This document shows, piece after piece, positions 1 through 7,767 of a DNA stretch of 64,000 nucleotides. A program made the translations under genes and the position numbers. The stretch's first letter is position 1. Every line of letters begins with the position of its first letter. The notes below the pieces were generated by a model. It was not told the origin of the DNA. It saw only the letters and a list, made by a program, of their open reading frames with translations, and searched no databases. This DNA is from Ignavibacteria bacterium (lineage in GTDB: Bacteria > Bacteroidota > Ignavibacteria > Kapaibacteriales > UBA2268). The stretch is taken from positions 162,129-226,128 of the forward strand of contig JAOADV010000002.1 of assembly GCA_026417135.1 (NCBI GenBank), given 5' to 3'.

Positions 1-2
1 TA

Positions 3-764
3 GATAGGAGAGATATATTAAAGCTCCTCTTTACCGCTATTGTAACGACACCATTTTTTCCTCATAAAATTCTTGGGAAAATTACACCAGACCTTAAACA
101 AAAGGGTGACTCTTTGTTGGGAATATATGGAATAAGTTTAATAGACTATCCCGATTTGCAAAAAATTTGGGGCTCTGTTCGTATTAAAATTCAAGGAACT
201 CTAATGTTTTATCCTAAAGTAATTATTGTTCGAGTACCAAAGGAAGAATATAATGTGGAGTTTATTGCAATTTCTGAACGATGTCCCCACGAAGGTTTCA
301 TCGTAAAAGATTTCGACCCCGAGTTGAAAATATTTGAATGTCCTGGCCACGGGACTCTGTTCGACGTTACTGGAAAATATGTTTGGGGGCCAGCAGCCCG
401 CGACCTCGAGAGAATACAGGTCGAATACAATGGAACTGACACAATTTATCTTGAAATTCCACTTTATCCACATAATGTCGAAGACCTAAATCCAAAAGAG
501 AATTTGAACATAAATTTAATACGCGATATAGTCTCTCAAGAAAAACCTACTATCGAATTTCAAATGACATTGGAAACTGTCTCGAATATAAAGATAAGCC
601 TTTATGACTCTTTGGGCCGCTTAGTCTCTACATTATTCGAAGGAAATACCGATAGTAGATATTTTTCTTTCCCAGTCAGCTACTTAAAAGATGGAATATA
701 TTTCTTGAGATTATTCTTGAATAATCAACCAAAGATTACCAAAAAAATTATTATTGCAAGGTGA
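3..764 (+). CDS. Tat-exported Rieske [2Fe-2S] protein with C-terminal T9SS sorting domain (5' end outside window)
   Basis: The frame is open from the left edge, so the real start lies upstream; a TTG at 114 would discard the export signal. Bases 6-11 encode RR in the context DRRDILKLLFTAIV, a twin-arginine motif followed by a hydrophobic stretch. The Rieske ligands are CPH (bases 282-290) and CPGHG (339-353), matching CXH...CXXH, without the extra disulfide cysteines of bc1-type Rieske proteins. The last 75 or so residues (IKISLYDSLGRLV, DGIYFLRL, KKIIIAR) look like a T9SS type A sorting domain. By inference Tat carries the folded cluster protein to the periplasm and T9SS then moves it to the surface. 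The stop overlaps the next start (GTGA). The Rieske call is strong; secretion by T9SS is inferred from the tail. Confidence 0.85.
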   Translation, partial: DRRDILKLLFTAIVTTPFFPHKILGKITPDLKQKGDSLLGIYGISLIDYPDLQKIWGSVRIKIQGTLMFYPKVIIVRVPKEEYNVEFIAISERCPHEGFIVKDFDPELKIFECPGHGTLFDVTGKYVWGPAARDLERIQVEYNGTDTIYLEIPLYPHNVEDLNPKENLNINLIRDIVSQEKPTIEFQMTLETVSNIKISLYDSLGRLVSTLFEGNTDSRYFSFPVSYLKDGIYFLRLFLNNQPKITKKIIIAR

Positions 765-1300
765 AGATTAAAATAACGCGTAGGTTGTTTTTAAAGGAAC
801 TATCTGATTTAATAAAGGGTGTCGGTGTTAGTGTAGTTATTTTACCTTTGATATCTTGTGAAAATGATTGGATAGTTCCACCAAAAATTTCAGGGAAGAG
901 CATAGAATTAGATTTGACAAACGAAAGAAGCGATATTTTAAACTTGCCAGTGCTTAATTTTCTTGGCGCTGGCTTGACAAAGCAATTTGAGGAAGTTAAC
1001 TATGGTATTCCAGTTATTATTGTTCGTTTTAAGCGAGAAAATAAAGAGGATGATTTCCTATGTTTTTCAGGGATGTGTACTCACGACCAATGCTTTGGAA
1101 AGAATAAGGTTCGCGCTCCCTTAAAAATAGAAACTTTAAGTAATGGAGAAAAAGTTTGCCGTGTTATATGCACTTGTCACGGGTCTGAATTCGATTTACT
1201 TAGTGGTGGAAAAGTTCTAAAAGGACCTGCAGAAAAACCTTTACGAAAATTCGAATGCTCTTTTAATCCTTCAAAAAACATATTAACGATTTACTACTGA
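761..1300 (+). CDS. Tat-dependent Rieske [2Fe-2S] lipoprotein
   Basis: The 179-residue protein starts at GTG 761, overlapping the preceding stop by 4 bases, so the two are probably translationally coupled. The N-terminus has TRRLFLK, a classical twin-arginine motif, then a hydrophobic stretch ending in the lipobox LISC. That predicts Tat export and lipid anchoring. The cluster motifs are CTHDQC and CTCHGSEFD, so it keeps the extra cysteine pair of bc1/b6f-type Rieske proteins; its potential is probably higher than that of the upstream Rieske protein. No cytochrome b gene lies beside it in this window. It sits between another Rieske protein and a cytochrome-c-like lipoprotein, which suggests an electron-transfer chain in the envelope. 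Confidence 0.88.
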   Translation: MKIKITRRLFLKELSDLIKGVGVSVVILPLISCENDWIVPPKISGKSIELDLTNERSDILNLPVLNFLGAGLTKQFEEVNYGIPVIIVRFKRENKEDDFLCFSGMCTHDQCFGKNKVRAPLKIETLSNGEKVCRVICTCHGSEFDLLSGGKVLKGPAEKPLRKFECSFNPSKNILTIYY

Positions 1301-1689
1301 TGAAAAAGGCTTGTGGTCTTGTTTTCATAGCAATTGCATTGCTAACAAGTTGTAATGAAACCTCGATTCATAATCCCGAAGAAATAATTATTCCAGATTC
1401 TAATGTTAGTTTTCAAAATCACGTTTTACCGGTATTGCGTTACTCTTGTGGATTGTCGTATTGCCACGGAGAAATAGCACCTCAAGCAAACGTAATGATA
1501 TACGATTATTATACTCTGATGTTTTCTTATGGAGGTGCTCTTGTGATACCAAGGCAACCCGATGGAAGTGTTCTTGTGCAAATTATCGAATACAGATTGC
1601 CACATAAACCCACAATTGTTTGGAAAATTACCGAGAATCAAAGGAAGGGAATACGCCGCTGGATTTTAGAAGGTGCGTTTAATAATTAA
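1300..1689 (+). CDS. Cytochrome-c-like lipoprotein with CX4CH motif
   Basis: The 129-residue protein begins in a TGATG overlap with the preceding Rieske gene. The signal peptide ends in the lipobox LLTSC. After it comes the segment HVLPVLRYSCGLSYCHG, typical of small cytochrome-c-like domains in which a C....CH motif replaces the usual CXXCH. The end, ENQRKGIRRWILEGAFNN, resembles the terminal helix of such domains. It is probably an anchored mono-heme electron carrier receiving electrons from or passing them to the adjacent Rieske proteins. Whether heme is attached covalently through CX4CH cannot be decided from sequence. A cytochrome c maturation operon lies 6 kb downstream. Confidence 0.7.
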   Translation: MKKACGLVFIAIALLTSCNETSIHNPEEIIIPDSNVSFQNHVLPVLRYSCGLSYCHGEIAPQANVMIYDYYTLMFSYGGALVIPRQPDGSVLVQIIEYRLPHKPTIVWKITENQRKGIRRWILEGAFNN

Positions 1690-1747
1690 TTTTATTATTT
1701 TGTAATTCTTAGTGTAATAATATTTGAAAAAAATAAAGGAGCTTTTT

Positions 1748-2767
1748 ATGAAAAAGAATCTTACTTTGTATTTGGCAGTTGTTTTTATTCTTCTTTTGTT
1801 TGCTTGCGAAGAAAAGAAAAAAATTGCAGAAATCAAGGAAATAGAAACCTACAGCGACCCCGCTATGGGATTTAGTATCGAATATCCGTCGAATTGGGAA
1901 ATACAAAAATATCCCGGCGACCGTTTTCTGGCTTTTACCACGAAAACGGTAATTAAACGCTTTCGCACTTTTGATTCAGACGGTGAATCTGGAGCTAAAA
2001 TCGAACTATTGGTTATTAGACTAAAGGAAGGTCAAACGCTTGATTCAGTAATGGCAATAAAACAGTTTACACCAGATACTTATTCCCCGCCAACCAAATT
2101 GACAATAGATGGGGTGGAAGCATTTAAGCAAGAATATCGTTTCCAACTTAATGATGGTGAATTCCAAGGCGAAATTTATTATGCCCAAAAAGACCCAAGA
2201 GTTGCGACCGTAATTTCTTTCGAAGCATTTGGAGGTACTTTTGGTTCTTATAAACCGTTTTTCGAACGTGTTTTGAGCTCGGTCAAGTTGGCATACCAAC
2301 CAGAAGTTGCACCCGATACCGTGAAGAAGATTGTAGAAGCTCCACCGCCATCTCAAAACTTAATAAAATACGATGGCGATGGTTTTTCTATAAAAATTCC
2401 CGATAACTTCGATGTTCGAAATCCAAAAGTCGGAGGTGCTTTAAAATCTTATCAATATATAGGTGAAAGACGGCTTGATTGCGATATTCGGGTAGATATC
2501 TTCGACGCATCCAAGCAACAAAATCTTGAAAAGATAGTCGAAGATAATAAAGCTAAGCATAAAAATGCTGAACCCAGACCTACCACAATCGGTGGTGCAA
2601 AAGCATATTACTTTGAATACTCGCCGATAGCTAACGTTAAAAGTCGCGTTTATTATGCAATTCACAATAATAAGCTTTATCGAGTAACATTGAATTGGTT
2701 TACTGGTGAAGAGCAATTATACAAACCAGTATTTGAAAATTCGATTAGCTCGTTCAAATTTCAATGA
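1748..2767 (+). CDS. Lipoprotein with two PsbP/DcrB-like domains
   Basis: Start chosen at ATG 1748, which has AAAGGAG 7 bases upstream; an in-frame TTG at 1724 lacks such a site. The 339-residue product has a lipoprotein signal ending LLFAC. Two related domains follow: the first opens with MGFSIEYPSNWEIQ (about residues 41-180), the second with DGFSIKIPDNFDVRN (about residues 210-339). This F.I..P..W pattern is characteristic of PsbP/DUF1795-like domains, whose function in non-photosynthetic bacteria is mostly unknown. The next gene carries a third copy fused to TPRs. Probably a periplasmic or outer-membrane lipoprotein; no enzymatic residues are recognised. Confidence 0.7.
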   Translation: MKKNLTLYLAVVFILLLFACEEKKKIAEIKEIETYSDPAMGFSIEYPSNWEIQKYPGDRFLAFTTKTVIKRFRTFDSDGESGAKIELLVIRLKEGQTLDSVMAIKQFTPDTYSPPTKLTIDGVEAFKQEYRFQLNDGEFQGEIYYAQKDPRVATVISFEAFGGTFGSYKPFFERVLSSVKLAYQPEVAPDTVKKIVEAPPPSQNLIKYDGDGFSIKIPDNFDVRNPKVGGALKSYQYIGERRLDCDIRVDIFDASKQQNLEKIVEDNKAKHKNAEPRPTTIGGAKAYYFEYSPIANVKSRVYYAIHNNKLYRVTLNWFTGEEQLYKPVFENSISSFKFQ

Positions 2768-2834
2768 ACTAATTTAATCGAAGGGCAAGGATTTAAGAAA
2801 AATTCGGTACAATAATCCAAAAGAAATTCTTAGG

Positions 2835-4136
2835 ATGAAATTTTTGGTAAGCGTTCTTGTTATCCTTTTTCTCGTGATTGGTGAATTTACTATCCTTTTA
2901 TCAAAGGAGAATCATTTCGAAAAAGGCTTGTCTGCTTTTTTTAGAAAAAAATATATCGACGCTGTCAAACATTTCGATAAGGCACTTACCAAAGGAGATA
3001 CAACTTTCGAAATACTTTACTACAGAGGTCTTGCTAATTTGTATGCACAAAGGTTCGAAGATGCACTAAACGATTTCGATATTTGTATTAGGTTAGGTTA
3101 TGAAACACCAGATTTATTTCAAAATAGAGCCTTAGCATATTTTTATCTGGGAGATTTAAAACTTGCCTTTGACGATTTCACCCGAGCAATTTCATTGGAT
3201 TCCAATTTTGCCGAAGCTTTTGTGGGTCGTGCCTCCGTCAACATAGAAACTGGGGAATATTCAGATGCTATTGATGATTTAAACAAAGCAATTAAAAAAA
3301 ATCCGAAAAATCCACTTGCATATTACGAAAGGGGAAGAGCTTATTACAAATTAAAAAATTACGAAAAAGCTATACACGATTTCGATAAATGCGAAAAATT
3401 AAAGTTCAAAAACCCCAAATTATACTATAATAGAGGTAATGCATATTACAAGCTTGAAAAGTACGAGCTTGCGATTAGGGATTACTCTAAATGCTTGGAA
3501 TTGGACTCGAACGAAGTTGATGCTTTGAACAACCGTGCTGTTTCGTACGACAAAATTGGCAAAAAAGAGCTTGCTAATGCTGATAGGCGACGTTTAGCAA
3601 GAATTTTGGGAAATGAAAATCTCTTTGTTCCAATCGATGAGATATCATTTGTAGAGTTTACCGATACTTTAAATGCTTTTAAAATAATGATTCCAAGAAA
3701 TTGGTATATTTTTCAAAAATACAATTCAGATTTCGACGAAGTTATTATCTCCCCCGAACGAATAGTATCCGATACAGATTCTTACTCGGTTGGCGTTAAG
3801 CTCTCGTTCAATAGGAATATGGGACAAAACTATAATGTAAAGACCCAAAGCGAAATAATGGATTTTTGGAGAGGTAGTTTAGAAAAAAATGCAAATGAAT
3901 ATCATCATTATCGATATCTACAACAGAAAATTTTTATGAAACAAGAATATACTGGCAATATTTTCGAGACATTGGTTCAATTTCGTGAAAATGGGCCACT
4001 TTATCAATTTTACGAGTTGGCTCTAACAAAGGAAGATACACTTTTTTATGGTTTTTTCCAATCGCCAGCCAACCAATTTAGTTATTTTAGAGAAATTTTC
4101 GATAGAATTATTAAAAGCTTAGAATTTCTTAAGTAG
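2835..4136 (+). CDS. TPR-repeat protein with C-terminal PsbP-like domain
   Basis: The 433-residue protein starts at ATG 2835 (TAGG just upstream) with an N-terminal hydrophobic segment of about 23 residues, a signal peptide or anchor. Six to seven tetratricopeptide repeats follow (about residues 28-260), with repeated units such as AYYKLKNYEKAIHDFDKCEK. The last 160 residues form a separate domain opening AFKIMIPRNWYIF, resembling both domains of the preceding lipoprotein. The repeats suggest a protein-interaction role in the envelope. The 3' end overlaps the convergent glycosyltransferase gene by 8 bases. Confidence 0.75.
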   Translation: MKFLVSVLVILFLVIGEFTILLSKENHFEKGLSAFFRKKYIDAVKHFDKALTKGDTTFEILYYRGLANLYAQRFEDALNDFDICIRLGYETPDLFQNRALAYFYLGDLKLAFDDFTRAISLDSNFAEAFVGRASVNIETGEYSDAIDDLNKAIKKNPKNPLAYYERGRAYYKLKNYEKAIHDFDKCEKLKFKNPKLYYNRGNAYYKLEKYELAIRDYSKCLELDSNEVDALNNRAVSYDKIGKKELANADRRRLARILGNENLFVPIDEISFVEFTDTLNAFKIMIPRNWYIFQKYNSDFDEVIISPERIVSDTDSYSVGVKLSFNRNMGQNYNVKTQSEIMDFWRGSLEKNANEYHHYRYLQQKIFMKQEYTGNIFETLVQFRENGPLYQFYELALTKEDTLFYGFFQSPANQFSYFREIFDRIIKSLEFLK

Positions 4137-5253
4137 TTTCGAAAACCTGTCCTTTCCAATGAACTTTGCTTTCCCAGACGATGAAAGGAATAATCAGCTC
4201 GACAAAAAGGAAAAATGGTATTGCGATTGGCAGGTAACGAAAATATTCTTCCTTTTTTAAAATTTTCAGTGGATAAGCAAGTAACAAGAAATCACAGAAA
4301 AAGCGAATAAAAAGCAGAAGAAAGAAAAAAGGGAAAAGAAGATTGGTTAAAAAATACAACATTCCACCCCATAAGCTGAAACTGGAAAGGACAAAAAAAA
4401 CTGCTCTCCAACCTAAAGTGAGTCCTCCGCGTGCCCAGCGATGATGCTGGGAAATATATTCTTTAAAATTTGAGCAAGGCTTCGTGTTAACAAGGGCGTT
4501 TGGTCCAATGTAGTAGCGGACTTTATAATTGTTTTTAAACATTGCTTGTTGAAGGGAAAGGTCTTCGGTTACAGAAAATGGTATGTTTTTGTACCCGCCT
4601 ATACTTTCGTAAGCAGACTTTAAAAAGGTTAAGTTGTTCCCATAGCAACCCATAGGTTGATTCATACCAACGCCACCCATACCCATTGTATTCATATAAA
4701 TCCATTCGATGGATTGAATTTTATCGAAGAGCCTATTTCCCGTTACGCTGGTATAGGAAGTAAGAAAACCAACTCCCGGCTCGTTATATATACCTACAAG
4801 AGATAGTAGCCACTTTTGGGGGACGGTGCAATCGGCATCTGTATTGAAAATTATCTTGCCTTTCGAGTTTTTAACACCAATGTGAATAGTGCCGGCTTTG
4901 CCCGGAATTCCGTCTTTTTGTTCGTCGTTTTCGAGATTCACAATTTTTAAATTCGGTGTATCTTTTTGAAGAGATTCAAGTATGGACCTTGTATTGTCTG
5001 TAGAGCGGTCGTTGACAGCGATAATTTCAAATTTGTTACTTGGATAGTCGAGTTCTTTTAGCGAACGGATGCATTGCTCAATATTTGCTTCTTCGTTGCG
5101 CGCTGGGACGATGACCGAAACAAAAGGTAGCTCCACCGGTGGCTCTGGATTTTTTGTCCTTTTATTTTCGCGAAAAAAACCGATTAAAAAAAAACCAATT
5201 CTAAGGAACAAAATACTCGTGCTTAATATAATTATGAGTATTTCTGTATTCAT
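4129..5253 (-). CDS. Membrane-bound glycosyltransferase family 2
   Basis: This 374-residue protein has one N-terminal membrane helix (about residues 4-26), a GT-A domain (42-275) and two or three C-terminal helices (285-365). The GT2 motifs are VSVIVPARNEEANI, the nucleotide-sugar-binding NTDADC (137-142), TED (229-231) and QHHRW (269-273), the QXXRW signature of processive or membrane-embedded GT2 enzymes. It probably transfers a sugar to a lipid or cell-surface acceptor at the cytoplasmic membrane. Substrate unknown. It is transcribed divergently from umuD across a 108-base spacer and convergently with the TPR gene. Confidence 0.85.
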   Translation of the reverse strand: MNTEILIIILSTSILFLRIGFFLIGFFRENKRTKNPEPPVELPFVSVIVPARNEEANIEQCIRSLKELDYPSNKFEIIAVNDRSTDNTRSILESLQKDTPNLKIVNLENDEQKDGIPGKAGTIHIGVKNSKGKIIFNTDADCTVPQKWLLSLVGIYNEPGVGFLTSYTSVTGNRLFDKIQSIEWIYMNTMGMGGVGMNQPMGCYGNNLTFLKSAYESIGGYKNIPFSVTEDLSLQQAMFKNNYKVRYYIGPNALVNTKPCSNFKEYISQHHRWARGGLTLGWRAVFFVLSSFSLWGGMLYFLTNLLFPFFFLLLFIRFFCDFLLLAYPLKILKKEEYFRYLPIAIPFFLFVELIIPFIVWESKVHWKGQVFETT

Positions 5254-5298
5254 ATTCCAGAACAGAAAAACTACAAAATTACAACAACAAAAGGGAAA

Positions 5299-5333
5299 TT
5301 TGATATTGAAACGGCTAAGATTTTATAAATTTG
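5299..5333 (+). promoter_or_regulatory. Putative umuDC promoter with 12-bp direct repeat
   Basis: TAAATTTG at 5326-5333 fits the Bacteroidota -7 element TAnnTTTG, and TTTG lies at 5299-5302. Both are inside a perfect direct repeat AAATTTGATATT (5296-5307 and 5327-5338) whose copies start 31 bases apart, about three helical turns. The spacing between the two elements (23 bases) is a little long. The repeat could instead be an SOS-repressor operator; no E. coli-type LexA palindrome is seen. Confidence 0.4.
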
Positions 5334-5361
5334 ATATTCGTTATTGGCATAGATTGAGAAA

Positions 5362-5814
5362 ATGAAATTGAAAAAACTTTATTCTGCTATAACACTCGAT
5401 TTTTTTTCCCCAAGTTTCGATTCGAAAGTCGATATTCCGATTGCTGGATTTTCTGTCCCGGCGGGTTTCCCATCGCCCGCTGATGAGTATTTGGAGCCGA
5501 AACTTGATTTAAATCAATACTTGATTAAACATCCTACTGCAACATTTTTTGTAAGAGTTAAGGGCAACTCTATGATTGGCGCTGGAATTTGCGACGGCGA
5601 TATTCTGATTGTCGATAGAGCAATTGAGCCGAAGTCTGGCGACATTGCTGTGTGCGTAATAGACGGCGAGTTTACTGTCAAAAGATTGCAGATTGAAAAC
5701 GATGAGTTGTATCTCGCTCCCGAAAACGGTAGCTTCGATTTAATCAAGGTTTCTGAGTTTCAAGATTTTAAAGTTTGGGGTGTTGTAACCTATGTAATTC
5801 ATAAAACTATGTGA
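5362..5814 (+). CDS. umuD: UmuD, self-cleaving subunit of DNA polymerase V
   Basis: The 150-residue S24/LexA-superfamily protein aligns with E. coli UmuD throughout: GFPSPADEY after the cleavage point, [16 protein letters not shown] and GEFTVKRL. The catalytic Ser-Lys dyad is S70 and K107, 37 residues apart as in E. coli (S60/K97). The predicted self-cleavage bond is A34-G35 instead of Cys-Gly. RecA-filament-stimulated cleavage would give UmuD', the partner of UmuC in translesion synthesis. umuC starts 4 bases after the stop, so the two form an operon. The N-terminal arm is about 10 residues longer than in E. coli. Confidence 0.95.
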   Translation: MKLKKLYSAITLDFFSPSFDSKVDIPIAGFSVPAGFPSPADEYLEPKLDLNQYLIKHPTATFFVRVKGNSMIGAGICDGDILIVDRAIEPKSGDIAVCVIDGEFTVKRLQIENDELYLAPENGSFDLIKVSEFQDFKVWGVVTYVIHKTM

Positions 5815-5818
5815 AAAA

Positions 5819-7093
5819 ATGATTGCTTTAGTAGATTGCAATAACTTTTATGTATCTTGCGAACGTGTTTTCAATCCCAAATTGGTAGGATGCCCAGTTG
5901 TGGTCCTTTCAAACAATGATGGCTGTATTGTTGCTCGTTCGGAAGAAGCAAAGGAATTGGGAATTCCTATGGGAGCACCGTTGTTCCAGTGGAAAGATTT
6001 TTTACAAAGAAATAAGGTTTTCGTGCTTTCGTCGAACTATACTCTCTACGGAGATATGTCGGAGCGCGTAATGAATACATTGGCTATGTTTAGCCCAGAT
6101 GTAGAAATATATTCTATCGACGAAGCTTTCGTTGGCCTGTCTCATCTTGCTGGGATTAGTAGTTCACCTCGAAGTTTACTTGAATATGCAAAAGAGATTC
6201 GCTCTACAATTTTGAAGTGGACAGGTATTCCAGTTTCTATAGGTATTGCACAGACTAAAGTGCTTGCCAAGGTGGCGGGGAAGAAAGCGAAGAAGGCTGG
6301 TGGGGTTTATGGCTTGTTCACAAAGGAGGAGATAGAGAATACACTTGCTACTTTTGATGTAGAGGATATTTGGGGAATCGGAAGAGCCTATACAAAGTTT
6401 CTTCGTAAACATAATATAAATACAGCCTTAGAGCTTGCTCGGGCAAAAGATTCTTGGGTAAAAAAGAACCTCACTGTTGTAGGATTAAGAATTGTCGAAG
6501 AACTTCGTGGGAAAAAATGCATTGGGTTGGAGTTGCTTCCGGCTCCAAGAAAATCTGTTGGCTCGCAGAAATCTTTTGGCGAACCTCAAACAGAATTTGC
6601 TCCGATGTTCAACGCACTCGCTTGCTATATCGATGAATGTGCAATAAAACTCCGTCGCGAAAGGAATGTTGCAAGTGTTATGGGCGTGTATGTTGCAACC
6701 AATCCATTTAATCCAAAAGAGCCACAGTATTTCCAAAGCAAGTTTGTTCGACTTCCCGTCCCGTCTAATTTTACTGGCGAATTAATCAAATATGGCTATA
6801 ATTTGTTAAGAGATATTTTTCGTGAAGGTTATCGATATAAACGAGTAGGAGTGATTTTTTCTGGCTTAGTTCGCGAAGAAAAGTTTCAATATAATCTTTT
6901 CGACGGTCTCGACCGCCCAAAAGTTTTTAAACTAATGGAAGTTTACGACCAGCTAAATAAAAAGTACGGAAAAGGTATTATTAAATTCTCTGCCCAAGGG
7001 GTTGAAAGAGAATGGAAAATGAAGCAAGAAAACTTGACGGAGCATTTCACCACCTCTTGGAATGAACTTTTGACTATAAACATAGACAAATAA
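5819..7093 (+). CDS. umuC: UmuC, Y-family DNA polymerase V catalytic subunit
   Basis: At 424 residues it matches the usual UmuC length (about 422). The N-terminus [18 protein letters not shown] carries the first metal-binding aspartate, SIDEAF carries the second acidic pair, and [11 protein letters not shown] is the UmuC-type finger motif. QYNLF near residue 360 fits the QxxLF sliding-clamp-binding motif. The C-terminal DUF4113-like region ([14 protein letters not shown]) is intact. It copies damaged DNA with low fidelity once UmuD has been processed. Expected to be SOS-induced, but regulation is not proven by the sequence. Confidence 0.96.
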   Translation: MIALVDCNNFYVSCERVFNPKLVGCPVVVLSNNDGCIVARSEEAKELGIPMGAPLFQWKDFLQRNKVFVLSSNYTLYGDMSERVMNTLAMFSPDVEIYSIDEAFVGLSHLAGISSSPRSLLEYAKEIRSTILKWTGIPVSIGIAQTKVLAKVAGKKAKKAGGVYGLFTKEEIENTLATFDVEDIWGIGRAYTKFLRKHNINTALELARAKDSWVKKNLTVVGLRIVEELRGKKCIGLELLPAPRKSVGSQKSFGEPQTEFAPMFNALACYIDECAIKLRRERNVASVMGVYVATNPFNPKEPQYFQSKFVRLPVPSNFTGELIKYGYNLLRDIFREGYRYKRVGVIFSGLVREEKFQYNLFDGLDRPKVFKLMEVYDQLNKKYGKGIIKFSAQGVEREWKMKQENLTEHFTTSWNELLTINIDK

Positions 7094-7118
7094 GTTACCA
7101 GGTTAAAAGAGTAAAGCA

Positions 7119-7550
7119 ATGTATAAAATACTTATTCTATGTACGGGAAATTCTTGTCGGAGCCAGATGGCAGAAGGATTTCTCAAATCTTTGGATTCGA
7201 CACTCGAGGTATTTTCGGCGGGAACAAGTCCAGCTTCCAAAGTTAACCCTTATGCTATAAAAGTGATGAATGAAATCGGAATCGATATAAGCAATAATAG
7301 ACCTAAACATCTGGATGAATTTCTCGATAATTCCTTCGATTATGTTATCACCGTATGTGACAATGCTAAGCAAACTTGTGTCGTTCCACCTAAAAATGCG
7401 GATAAGATATTACATATTGGCTTCGAAGACCCAGCAGATGCAACTGGTACCGAAGAAGAGATACTAAGAACTTTCCGAAAAGTTAGAGATGAAATCAGAG
7501 AAGCTTTCTCTGATTTCTATTTCCGAAATCTGCGAAAAAACCGAGACTAA
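7119..7550 (+). CDS. arsC: Thioredoxin-coupled arsenate reductase ArsC
   Basis: The 143-residue protein has the low-molecular-weight phosphatase fold signature CTGNSCR (C8 to R14, CX5R) and the redox pair C80 and C87 in VCDNAKQTC, the CX6C spacing of Staphylococcus aureus ArsC C82/C89. All three catalytic cysteines are therefore present, favouring arsenate reductase over protein tyrosine phosphatase. It would reduce arsenate to arsenite using thioredoxin. No arsenite pump, ArsR or methylase gene is nearby. It lies 25 bases after umuC and may be read through from it, an unusual pairing. Confidence 0.88.
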   Translation: MYKILILCTGNSCRSQMAEGFLKSLDSTLEVFSAGTSPASKVNPYAIKVMNEIGIDISNNRPKHLDEFLDNSFDYVITVCDNAKQTCVVPPKNADKILHIGFEDPADATGTEEEILRTFRKVRDEIREAFSDFYFRNLRKNRD

Positions 7551-7767
7551 CTACCTTTGTTAAAGTTCCCTTCTGTTTTTCTTTAATCCTAAAGTTGAAC
7601 ACACCTTTATAGCTTCTAAGGGACTTCGTCAAAAAGAATATTAGAAAGAAAAATTTACGAAGATATAATGGTTGCTTAATGAGTTTAAGGGCATATTCGA
7701 ATATTTAGAATAAACTAAATTTTTTTAATTTCGTTATTTAAAAGTTAAAGGTTTTCGTTAAATCGGT
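7551..7767. other. Spacer upstream of the cytochrome c maturation operon
   Basis: AT-rich non-coding stretch of 217 bases. The only feature noticed is a perfect 12-base palindrome, ATATTCGAATAT, at 7693-7704, about 64 bases before the ccmC start; it could be an operator. No clear TAnnTTTG element, RNA gene or terminator was seen. Confidence 0.4.

Noticed and set aside
114..116. TTG at 114 as the start of the first Rieske gene
   Set aside because: The same frame is open to the left edge and encodes a twin-arginine signal at bases 6-11, which this start would remove.
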